64,000 nt of DNA from Oegoconia quadripuncta (taxonomy: Eukaryota; Arthropoda; Insecta; Lepidoptera; Autostichidae): contig OX438747.1 of the NCBI GenBank assembly GCA_949316235.1, positions 2,914,501-2,978,500 on the forward strand. Reading direction: 5' to 3'. The notes below the pieces were generated by a model. The model searched no databases and had not been told where the DNA came from. It saw only the letters and a program-made list of their open reading frames with translations. A program made the position numbers and the translations under genes. Below, in pieces: positions 45,501 to 57,500 of this stretch (positions are counted from its first letter, which is position 1; each line of letters opens with the position of its first letter).

Positions 45501-48500
45501 GCCCAATGCGGATTCGGGACTTCACATGCCGTAGAATTTTATTTCTCAGGCATGCAGGTTTCGATCGCCGTTTAAGAGCAGTCAGATAAATACACATAAG
45601 TAATTAAATTAAATTTAAAAACTCATTGGTACATGTCCTGCCTGGGAATCGAACCCGGACCTCCCAAATTGGGAGACCGCGTCTTAACCTCAGCGCTCAG
45701 ACAGACGCTCTCTTACTAATAATACTTGGTAGCAATTCTGGGAACAGGCCAATTCGGCCGCTATAGAATGTAGAGTTCAGTTCAGAATCATCTACTCTAC
45801 AAACCTTTAAAGTTTCATTCAATTTGGGAGTTCGGGTTCACACCCTTCACTTGTAAGTTCACAACACGTTGGTTTTATATATCGGATGTTTGTTTTTGCA
45901 GACCCTTCTCGGCTCACAGGACGCAGTCGGAAGAGGACATTTACAAAGACTTGCAGTCTGTGTAAGTATTATACCTGTATAAATACTATGTATTCATTGC
46001 AATAACTTGAAGGATATTTCAATCTTACCAGAATTTACATTAAACATCCGATGTCCTGCGCAATTTACTGCGCAACCGCTCTAGATCTCTAGTATCTATC
46101 ACTCTCTAACACACCACGGTTGATAATAGTGCGAGCGACCCACTCACCACGTGACAGAAATTCAGTCTGTAAAATTTCCGATCCCTGCTGTAGTTCAATA
46201 GCAGTCACTCTCTAACACACCACGGTTGCTAGTAGTCCGAGCGTGTCGCTCGAAGCGTCGCAGTACAGAGCAATCGACATGGCTGAGCCAGAAACGGAAT
46301 TCCCCCTCGTGCAGTACACGATCCCTGCTGTAGTTCTCTATTATCTGTCACTGTCACACACCACGGTTGCTAGTAGTCCGAGCGTGTCGCTCGACGCGTC
46401 GCAGTACAGAGCAACCGGCATGGGTGAGCCAGAAACGGAATTCCCGTTGGTGCAGTACACTACCCCTGCTGTAGTTCTCTACTATCTGTCACTCTCTAAC
46501 ACACCACGGTTGCTAGTAGTCCGAGCGTGTCGCTCGACGCGTCGCAGTACTGAGCAACCGACATGGCTGAGCCAGAAACGGAATTCCCGTTGGTGCAGTA
46601 CACTACCCCTGCTGTAGTTCTCTACTATCTGTCACTCTCTAACACACCACGGTTGCTAGTAGTCCGAGCGTGTCGCTCAACGCGTCGCAGTACTGAGCAA
46701 CCGACATGGCTGAGCCAGAAACGGAATTCCCGCTGGTGCAGTACACGATCGCTGCTGTAGTTCTCTACTATCTGTCACTCTCTAACACACCACGGTTGCT
46801 AGTAGTCCGAGCATGTCGCTCGACGCGTCGCAGTACAGAGCAATCGACATGGCTGAGCCAGAAACGGAATTCCCGCTGGTGCAATACACGATCCCTGCTG
46901 TAGTTCTCTACTATCTGTCACTAGTAGTCCGAGTGTGTCGTTCGACGCGTCGCAGTACAGAGCAACCGACATGGCTGACCCAGAAACGGAATTCTCGCTG
47001 GTGCAGTACACGATCCCTGCTGTAGTTCTCTACTATCTGTCACTCTCTAACACACCACGGTTGATAATAGTGCGAGCAAACCGCTCAACACGTGACAGAA
47101 ATTCAGTCTGTAGTATTCCCGATGCCTGCTATAGTTCTATAGTATCTATCACTCTCTAACACACCACGGTTGCTAGTAGTCCGAGCGTGTCGTTCGACGC
47201 GTCGCAGTACTGAGCAACCGACATGGCTGATCCAGAAACGGAATTCCCGCTCGTGCAGTACACGATTCCTGCTGTAGTTCTCTATTATCTGTCACTCTCT
47301 AACACACCACGTTTGATAATAGTGCGAGCGACCCACTCAACACGTGACAGAAATTCAGTCCGTAAAATTCCCGATCTCTGCTGTAGTTGTGTAATATCTA
47401 TCACTCTCTAACACACCACGGTTGCTAGTAGTGCGAGCGTGTCGCTCGACGCGCCGCAGTACAGCGCGGCCGACTTGGCGGAGCCCGAAACGGAAGTCCC
47501 GTGGGTGCAGTTCACTATCCCGAGCGCTACATGCGAGGACCGCGTCGAGGAGATCTATGAGGACCTCTGCTATGTCAAGTTCACATCGGCCACGCCGGAG
47601 GTTGTTTGGGGATGAGGGGATCGAAGCTTGTGATGTTCTTTATTTCGTATTAAACAGTTTATAATAAAATATATTTTTATGCACTACAATGTTAGGTGAT
47701 GATGAGGCCTGAAGTTAAAAGCGCTTACCCAAAACCCCCAACTAGTCGAGATGCCGCATGGCTATCTTATCTTAAACAGCCTGATAAATAATGTAATTGC
47801 TGCGGGCGGCAGACTTACACTAGATCACAGACATCTACTTGACTCAACGGAGTATCAAAAATGAGGAGTGCGAATCTATTATAAATTTTATGACGATTAT
47901 TTTTAACTGACTTGTATAATTAATCGTCGTTATCGGGTTCGAATCCCGCTGGGGGTATATGTTTGTGTGATGAATACGGACATGTGTACCCGAGTTATGG
48001 ATGTTTTCATTTATAATAAGTATTTTTTTACAAAAAAAAATGTATTTATGTAGTATATCAACCATCTGGTATCCACAACACAAGCCTTTAGTTGCTTACT
48101 GTGGAACTAGATGGCGCTGTGTATATGTCTAAGGATATTTATTTATTTAATGCAACCTAATTGAGTTTAAGCTCGGTTAATTTGTCTTCAGAAGCAGTCT
48201 GATCGTAGGTGGTATACAGAATCCGAACTCTGTGGTTCGATAAAACATGATTAAACAAAAAATACAATGCCAATGGAGTCATACAAAGTTTTACAATATA
48301 TGACGTCTATTGCACTAAAAAGTATAAGGAAAGAACATGGTGATACTTCCAGTATCCAAAGTAGGTAATAATACTTTACCTTGTATTTTGACCCTGGTGT
48401 CTCCCCTGCCTTACTGTTAAGGATGATCAAAACAGACGAAATAAAATGAAGACATCCTTGCTGCATATTAAACAAGCAAGTTCTGCGTATATCTACCTAA

Positions 48501-51500
48501 CAACTACTGAAACGATTAATGAATGACTGTAATGTTAGAAAGGCTGTTAACCCCAGCAGTGGGAACATAATGGTTAGTCTATTGCAAATATGAAATAAAC
48601 AGAAATAGCAGTGACCGAAATATGCTCACGTTATCTGTTGGTCGAAGCGGCTCCTCGCAGAGCGGCTATCGATTCTGAGAAACGTTTCAACTCGCCTACA
48701 AGACGAACCCTTATGACGTCATTCTTTATCACTCTCTGGCCGTACCCGACGTGATCTACCTAACATAGTGATATGATAAGCCATACTTATAGGTACTCAA
48801 GCACTCGATATTTCTGAGAAATATCTAAATATGTAGGTAAATCACGATAACACTGTGTTTATTTGTGTTTTTGGTAGTAAAGTGAAGAAGAACAATCAAA
48901 AATTAAAGCCGTGTGCGATACTGTCTAATTATCTAACATAGGTATTACTGCAAATGTAAACTTTCTCATAAACCTATACTAACTTGTTGACATAGATTTA
49001 CATTGGCGTTTGGTCTAATGAGTAGACCCTGCCTTCGAAACCACGGTTGCGGGTTCGAATCGCTGGGTGGATGCAGGTGCAGTGTGCATTGGTAGATTTG
49101 TCTGACTATTGACCAGTGGGCAGTCTAAAATATTCAATATACCCCTGTAGGCCACACCACTGGCTTTAATTAAAAACAAACGAGAACTAGTGTTTAGCGC
49201 GCCTTCCAAAGCACGGAAACACTTGTATGTAAATGCCACTAGTGATCACCGATTTAAGGACTTCTTCTTTTGAATCCAGGAAATTTTCAAATTTTATTGA
49301 ACCAAATCTAGGACTAGGAGCGTCATATAAAGATCACATCAAAACAACACTAGCAAAAAATATTATTACAAAATTAGTGACTAGCTGAATGAGAAGATAG
49401 ATAGATAGATAAAGCGTTTATTAGCATATTACAGAAACACATACAAAAATATTCGACGCAATAATCATTCTGCTTGGTGTTATTCTTACGAAATGTAGCC
49501 TTCTTTCACAGTAATAAAAATAAAAACAAAAATTAAGTACAACTGTTGCAACTTATAGAGTTGTATGTGTATCTGTACCATAAATGGGCCATCGCTCAGT
49601 GTGGATCCTCACCTATAGCGGTAAGACACTGATTTTCAGCTAGTGCCCGGCGAGAGAAAGCGAGGGTAGGGTACCCGTGCAAAAATTTTCAATAACAACC
49701 ATAAGTGTGTATTCTATAAAGATCATGTTGTACGGTGGTGTATAGTAATTGTATGGGTCATAATGATACTCGTTTAAAATAATAATTGTCAAAAGTAGGC
49801 TTCACATTACAAAAAAAATACCCACTACGCTAACGAATCAAGATGTCTGTGAGCAGTTACCGCTAAGCTATTCGAAATGTTGCAAATCATTTCATTTTCC
49901 TGCCCTTATCCCACTCTAAGTGGGGTCGGCACAACATGTCATCCTCTTCCACTCTCCTCTATCAGCCGTCATCTCCGTACTCACCCCTTTCACATACATA
50001 TCATTCCTCACGCAATCTACCCACACCTTCTTTGGTCTTCCTCTACCTCTGTATCCCTCCACATTTATACTTAACACTCGTCTTGTTACGTGCCCTTCAT
50101 CCCTCCTCATAATGTGCCCAAGCCATGCTAACCTATTACTCCTCAGCTTTTCTGTTATTGGCGCCACTTTTAGACTTCCTCTGATATACTCATTCCTGAT
50201 CTTATCCATTCTAGTCACACCACACATCCATCTTAGCATTCTCATCTCTGCCACATGCATTCTACTTTCATCAGTTTCTTTCATTGCCCAACATTCAGAT
50301 CCATACATGGTGACAGGTCTTATGATGGTTTTATAAATTTTGCCCTTGAGTTTCAGGGGCATTCGTGGGTCACATGTAGTCCCAGAAACCTGTCGCCATT
50401 TCATCCATCCTGCAGTTACTGCAAATGCTTTCGGAATATTCATCTTTTGTATTTCTAGCAGATGTGCTTTAATTAGCTTCTTAAAAGAAAATTTAGATGT
50501 TACAAGAATAAATAGATCAACCTGGTCTACTTGTGCCAGCTCTTAAAAATGATAAAATTGTATTTTACGTTAAAAAAAAGTAAGAACAATGATCCTGTGG
50601 GTTTATTGCGCCTCTTTTCTTCCCACTGATGTTTTCCCTTTCCGAAACGCTACTTGGACCTACTGACTGACAGATAAATGCAATAAGCTCTATTATTATT
50701 TCCAGTAGATTTTAATTGACATGCAACAAATGATTCTGTCTGTCTTATGTTGAATTAAATGCTTGAAGTTTGTGATGACTTCGCTAATGAAAAAAGGAAC
50801 AACGAATACGCCACGAGTGCTTCCAAGTACATTTGTGATATTTATATTTACCTGTTGAAAGACAAGGTAAAAATATTTATTTATAATGTAATAAATATCC
50901 CTGTTAGGTAGGTGTTAGGACTGTTTAAGATAAGATAACCTGCGACCTCAAAGAGCCTCATCTTCACTTAACTTCAGTGTGAAAACTGTTGCGGTATTAC
51001 AAGCTATGATAGAGTCATCATCAATCAAATGATTTTTTTTTAACCTTTTTTTCATTTGAGGCTTTTAAAATAGATAGAAGCCAATAACACACATATTTCA
51101 TGTGTAAGTATTTTACTTATCTTTTGGTGATGCCTGTTTTCGGTGCATTTCAGCAAGGAGGAAATTATAAACACAATTTTAATGCATTTAAGAATTGAAA
51201 TAAAGAACGCATTTGCTTCGAAATTTAATTCATCATTTGGGGGTTCATCATAAACCACTTATCGTAGTGGGGTAGTAGTAGTGTGACAATGTGCCTGAGA
51301 GTTTTATTAAATACCCACATTTCTAGAGTCGCAACACACTGCAAAGGTCGTAAAATTAGACCTTTTAATATTAGAATCTAGAAACTGGACTGGAATAAGG
51401 ACATTACTCACTGTACCTAAAGACTTCAAAATATTGAAAGATATTTCCTAACTACAACAGTGATGAACATCATTCTCATCTCCCTCGCCCCGCCTTCGTA

Positions 51501-54500
51501 GTTGAAGCGTTACTATTGGCAGAAATTGATAGTTGGCGAAAGTTTATTACCATTGGAGTAAAGAAATATTTTTTAATGAAATTTTGAACTCTTTACAGTG
51601 ACGATCTTCCACGTAGTTTTCTGAATGAAGAAAAGAAATTACAACAATAATTATAATGACGACATTTTGTTGTCCCCTTGCGTTAAAACGTCACACCATG
51701 AAAAAAATGAGATGTCATTTTAAATTAGTAAGGGTTCTAGTGTCGCCGTTTTTAAGCCTAGCGCTCTGATTGCCGCGCACATACAAGTGAAATATCACGT
51801 ACAGCAACGAAGCCCGTTTTTAAGGTCTCTGCTTTTTGGGGGCCTTATTTAACGAATTTATTTTTCAACTCTCACGCACATTCTCTGTTAACTAGTCATT
51901 CTATAGTTGTTTGACGTGTAGACTAGATTAGAAATTTATTGTTAGCACTATTGGAACTTATGATTTGCTTTAAATGAATGGTTTTTTTTATAGGTTTAAC
52001 TTAACCGTATGCTGATATTTTCGCTGTTTATTTTGTTATTTTTAGTTTGACTCATGTACATATTGTTATCCCTTATCAATCTGATTGTATTATTCTTGAT
52101 TTTTTTTTGTGTGCTGTTATCACGCATGATAGTCAGGTGCGGACGCAACGGTGAGGTATTCTGATTGGACAAAATACTGAATTAGTTTGGAATCCCGATG
52201 TGAAAGGCGTGGAAAACTAAAGATTTATTTACTAAAGTTACGCACACTGAAAGCGAAGCGATGCGGCAAGTGTGACTTCGTTGATACATCTCTTGTAATG
52301 CGACACACATGCTCGCACTGACATAAATGCCATATAAATACAGTAGTTTTCGCGCTCCTAGAATTTGTTTATCCCGCGAGAACTACTCACTTTGTCGGGA
52401 TAAGTATCCTATGACGTATTCCAGGGCATATTCTACCTATAAGTCAAATTTCGGTCAAAGTCAAAATCAAAGTCAAATCGGAGTGAACATCTCCAGTAGC
52501 GTTCAATTCCGCGGTCATCTGGAGGATAAGGCCAAGTTGGCCTCCAAAAAGTTAGGTGTCCTCAGTAGAGCGGCTCGTTACTTCACGCCGGCTCACCGCC
52601 TCCAACTTTATAAGGCGCAAGTTCGGCCGCACGTGGAGTATTGTTCTCACCTATGGGCTGGGGCACCTCAGTACCAGCTTCTTCCTTTTGACCGCGTTCA
52701 ACGTCGCGCAGTCCGAATTGTCGGCCAAGAGAGTCTCACCGAGCGACTGGATCCCCTGGCGTTGCGAAGAGACGTCGCGTCCCTCTGCATTCTCTATCGC
52801 ATATTTCATGGGGAGTGTTCTGAAGAACTGTTCGAGCTAATACCCGCTGCTCAATTTAACCGATACACTTCTCGGAGAAAATTAAATTTCCATCCACATC
52901 ACCTGGATGAGTGGAAGTCTACCACTGTACGTTTCTCAAGAAATTTCTTGCCACGTACGACCACCCTGTGGAACGGACTTCCGGCAGCGGTATTCCCGAA
53001 CGAGTACGACATTGGAACCTTCAAGAAGCGAGCCTACACCTTCCTCAAAGGCCGGCAACGCATCTGTGACCCTTTTGGTGTTGCGGGTGTCCATGGGCGG
53101 CGGTGATTACTTTCCATCAGGTGACCCGCATGCTCGTTTGCCGCTCTCTCATATAAAAAAAAAAAAAAAAAATTTCATCTAAATCCTGTTATCCATATTG
53201 CCATGATTGAACATAAAACAAACATCCAAACTTTTACATTTATAATATTTGTTGGATAGCTATAGAGCCGAACTGAATATGTCCTCCCTAACATGTGTGC
53301 GCTTAAATACAACGCGATTTCGCATCTCTTGCCCCCCGCTTCGCTGTCGGTGTGACGAAGGCGTAACGATACTGGCTTGATAACAAATTCAAAATTGCAG
53401 TTCTATTTAGAAAGATGTTATCAGATGTGCTAGCATCATTTCACACAGAGCACGTACGACCTAGGTAATATGTATGATGGCCATTTGTCGCTAAGTACGT
53501 GCGCTTCGAGGGTACTTATGCAAAAGTTCTTTACCCGTGCGCTCAAAAAGGCAATCCCTGACTATGAGAAATAGGTAATTACTCCAACAGACGTTAATTT
53601 AACACCACTATGGGCACGGTATTAAATCATTCGGTGACGAGGGCTATCCAATCAGAGGTTAACTATCAGGCGGACCATTTGTCGCATAGAATTAGATAGG
53701 GCCAATCAGAATCCCTCGAGCCGTTGCGCACGCGTCTGATTGGCCCGGCTCGCAGCGGTGGCGCCAGCGCGCCGGCGGCCGACGTGGGTGAGTACGCGAG
53801 CTACTGCGCGCGCATTCACGACGAGGAGATCTACCACGACCTCTGCGCGGTCAAGGCCGTCGCAAGGGACCCCCCGCTGCCGTTGCACCCCCCCGCTTTC
53901 AATACAGTATGCTGCGCTTATTATTTTTCTTATTTTTTTTTTAAGTTTTTGGCTTGGTGATTGATGTTGACGCGTTTGTTTAGAACCTGCAAATCCTAGC
54001 TATATGAACGAATTACTTTGGTATTTACATATTATTACTATTAAAGCTCGTATTGTTATGAATGTTAATTATAGTGCGTATGCGTCATTGATGGCAGCAG
54101 GTGCTATGATCAAAAGTTTTTGCTCCCTAGTGTACAAAAAACTTTCAATGAGTCGGAGAAAGTCTTATTGGCGAGAATGCGGGGAGTGATGTTATGTTTT
54201 TTTTAATATTTGCTGCAAGTTATGTATTTCGAATATTGATGTGTAAGAAATGCAGAATATTGTGCAACAAAACTCAATTATTATTTACAACTGAATGATT
54301 TAGTTTGCAAACAGTGACCTAAGTCATTAATTTGTAAGCTATTATATGTATATATAATAGTGTTAACTTTCGTGGCACGTTGAATTCCCAAAATTTACGC
54401 TTATATTTTGAAATCTTGAGCAAGTTTATAGTCGATGAAACATTTATTAATACATCGACGACAAGTTCTTAATCCTAAGATCTGTAGCGTCAGTAACGCA

Positions 54501-57500
54501 TTCTCAGTGACTTTATTATTTATTATAGTAACATTATAGTGAACCTTTAGTGAATATAGAGCTTTAACATCTTTCACATTTTTAAAGGAAAAGTTTGAAA
54601 AGAGAAGTATTAAATTGTACTCTTACCACCTTTCTGAAACTGTATTTTCTATTTCTAATGTGCAATAAAGTGCGTTTGTATTGTATTATAGCTACTTCAT
54701 CGTATACCAATACATACAGAGTGTAGAGTCCTGACTACAGATTCGACTACAAAGGACACCGGGCTTTATACGATACTCCATCTTTTTTTTTTCAGTTTTG
54801 CCGTGAAATTGTAAGAATTTTTCTGTTGAAATGGTTTACGCAATATTTGTAATATTTGATCGCGCATCCGAAGTACATTTTATAGCAGAGGTTAGATTTC
54901 GAGATGCAACGCATAGCGCTTTGGTCGAATACCGAATGTTCGGAAGCGCTCACGACTGTGGCCAATCTAACAAAGTTTGTTAAAATTTATCTATCATCAC
55001 CTTGCTGTAATGCGTAAAGTGAGAGACTATTTTCTGAGACAATACAAAGATTATTTAGTGTATAAAATAATTTACAATACATTTTAATGATAACATAGAA
55101 CAAAAGTTATCTTAACTTATCATTAAAACTGGTCTCTTCCAACTATGAGAAATTTGTAGACCGTAAAACCGTAAAAAAAATGACAACGTGTTTACGAGAA
55201 AAACAGTATTGTCTGCTACCAGCAAATGCAGTAAAACGGGGTTTTGTTCACCACAATTTCGCATTGATTCATATTAAATAACGTAATACTATTATAATAA
55301 ATACAACGTTTTAGTAATTTCAATATTGAGAAAGTTGTAGTCTGAATTTGCCGAATAGTGGCCAAATATTTGTTGCACATCTCTAAGGTCCACTTTCTTC
55401 CACTTGTTCAATATTTTTGTCCAAGATTTGGCATAGTCTCGAGAAAATGGAGGAACGTGGAGCGACTTTACGTACTGCTATTAATCATTAGATTATTATT
55501 AAAAAAGAAAAAAAGCGAAACAAATAAAATTTGGGTGAAGCCATGGTCCGAAGGCGAAGAGAAAATTGCAATTGTCCACGAAATCTTACTTGCAGCCATT
55601 TTGTTTCAAATGTCATTAATCTGTGATCAAAATCGGTGATACTAGAATATTTGATTAAACTGTCCAATTTCTTTGATCAAAAGATATTTGGCAAGTGTAA
55701 TACCACCCTAATTTGAATGTTACAAAATTTTCTTTTTACTCGATTGCGGAAGAAAGCGAATTAGGTAGAGCAATGTTTTCTTGATGTAACTTTTATAAAC
55801 TATCGCGTCAGGGAATTTCACGCTTCGTTTGAAACCGAATACTTCGCGGAAAAAAAAAGAAATTCGACGCGACATTCCGAGCGTCCACTGAATTATTCAT
55901 ATTTCTCTTTCCAAACGTAACCATAGTTCTAATCAGTACTTTATAACATTTGCCATTGTTTTGTTTTTCCTTATTTTGTTTTTACATGAATAATTAATTG
56001 CACGAGTTCAAATTGTTATAGTTTTGCCTGATCAGAATATTTATGCTTGTGACTCGAAAACTAGTAAGACCCTTAGAGAGCCTACTTATTTGGTCAGTTT
56101 AGTCTTTTACGATTTAACAGGATAAAGTACAATGAAGTTAGATCCTTTATTTAGTTTATAGGTACAATCGGATTCATAAGTGCATATTCAGATCCAGACA
56201 TTTTATAAATAAGTTTATCCGTTATCTAGTATCCATATTACAAGTTATGCTTAGGTTGGGACTACACAGGGTGAAATTTAATCCCTGTAATTTCTGTTTA
56301 CTGGTGATTCCACTTCTAATTACGAACAACTTTCTCCAAGGAACCATAGTTGATTTCGATGAAAAAATTTTCGATAACCCATTCAAATTAAACCATTCTG
56401 CAACCACCTTTAGTATGGAAGGCCAACAATTTTCGGCTGAATTAACTATGGTTCCTAGTGGATAGTTGTTCTTAATCAGGAGTGGAGTCACCAGTTAATG
56501 GGAATTACTTATTTTACTTACTTACTAGTACTACTTAGAATTACACGAATTCAAATTCACCCTGTAGATGTTTAGTGTAATGTCCGAGAGTTTACCGTCT
56601 TATTCATAAAAAAATTCCAAACGCTTTATAAGCCTGTTTTAGTTAAAGTTTGTTTTGTCTCTGTCGTTCATAAGGAAATGTTGTAATGACAGAAAGTGAC
56701 AAAGCATACTTTAACTAAAACAGGCTTATAAACGGTTTGTAAATGTTAAAAAAAAAAACAAACACGCATACACACATACACACACACAAACTTTCGCATT
56801 TATAATATTAGTGTGCAGTGTGATTTTTTTTTAATTTATTTATTCTTTAGGTTATTTAGATCTGGCACTGGATATGCACTTATGACCATGTCACTTTTCA
56901 GTCGGGTTAATTAAAGTAAATTGTATAAGGTCTGTCACAGCGGCTACGTATTACGACATCACTCATGTACATATTCAATCAGTGATGTATATATCACACT
57001 TCATAATTGGTTGCTTATCACTGATATAATACAAATGAGACACGATGTGTGTAATAGCGTTTGCACTGCGACTGGGCCTGACAAGTTTGTATACACTTTA
57101 TTGTACAGTCGAGCGCACAAAAGACGCAAAATTTCAACCTTTGTACAGTCCGGTCGTTGTATGAACGCGCTACCGTACATGAGCGCAGTTTTTACTGGCA
57201 GTGTTACACTGTACAAAAGAATAAAATACAACATTAGGAATACACAAAATAAGTACAAAGGCGAACTTATCCTATATTGCAATGTTGCCAGCATGTAGGC
57301 TGCCTGCATTTAAATATTCTGGTCAAGCTTAATGCCTTCATCTGAAAGCAAGTAGCGCGGTGTGATAGCGCTTTGTATTCTATGGAGGTTTACGACGTCG
57401 AGTGTGGAGAGGACAAAATAGTCTGCACAATTCCTATGTCATAATTTCAGCGTTCTGATTAGTGTATCCCTCTTCTTCTCAAAGTGTATTCATATTCATT

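Noticed and set aside
46243..47025. Overlapping open frames in the Vav array that look like a repetitive protein
   Set aside because: The 143-bp unit is not a multiple of three, so each frame covers little more than one unit and then changes frame. The array is better explained as copies of a splice junction than as a protein gene.
49905..50443. A host gene encoded by the 175-codon minus-strand frame
   Set aside because: The motifs are those of the C-terminus of RTE-type reverse transcriptases, and the frame lacks a credible start or splice sites.
54004..54189. Possible further Vav exon after 4b
   Set aside because: No Vav-like motif, and exon 4b already joins exon 5 in phase.
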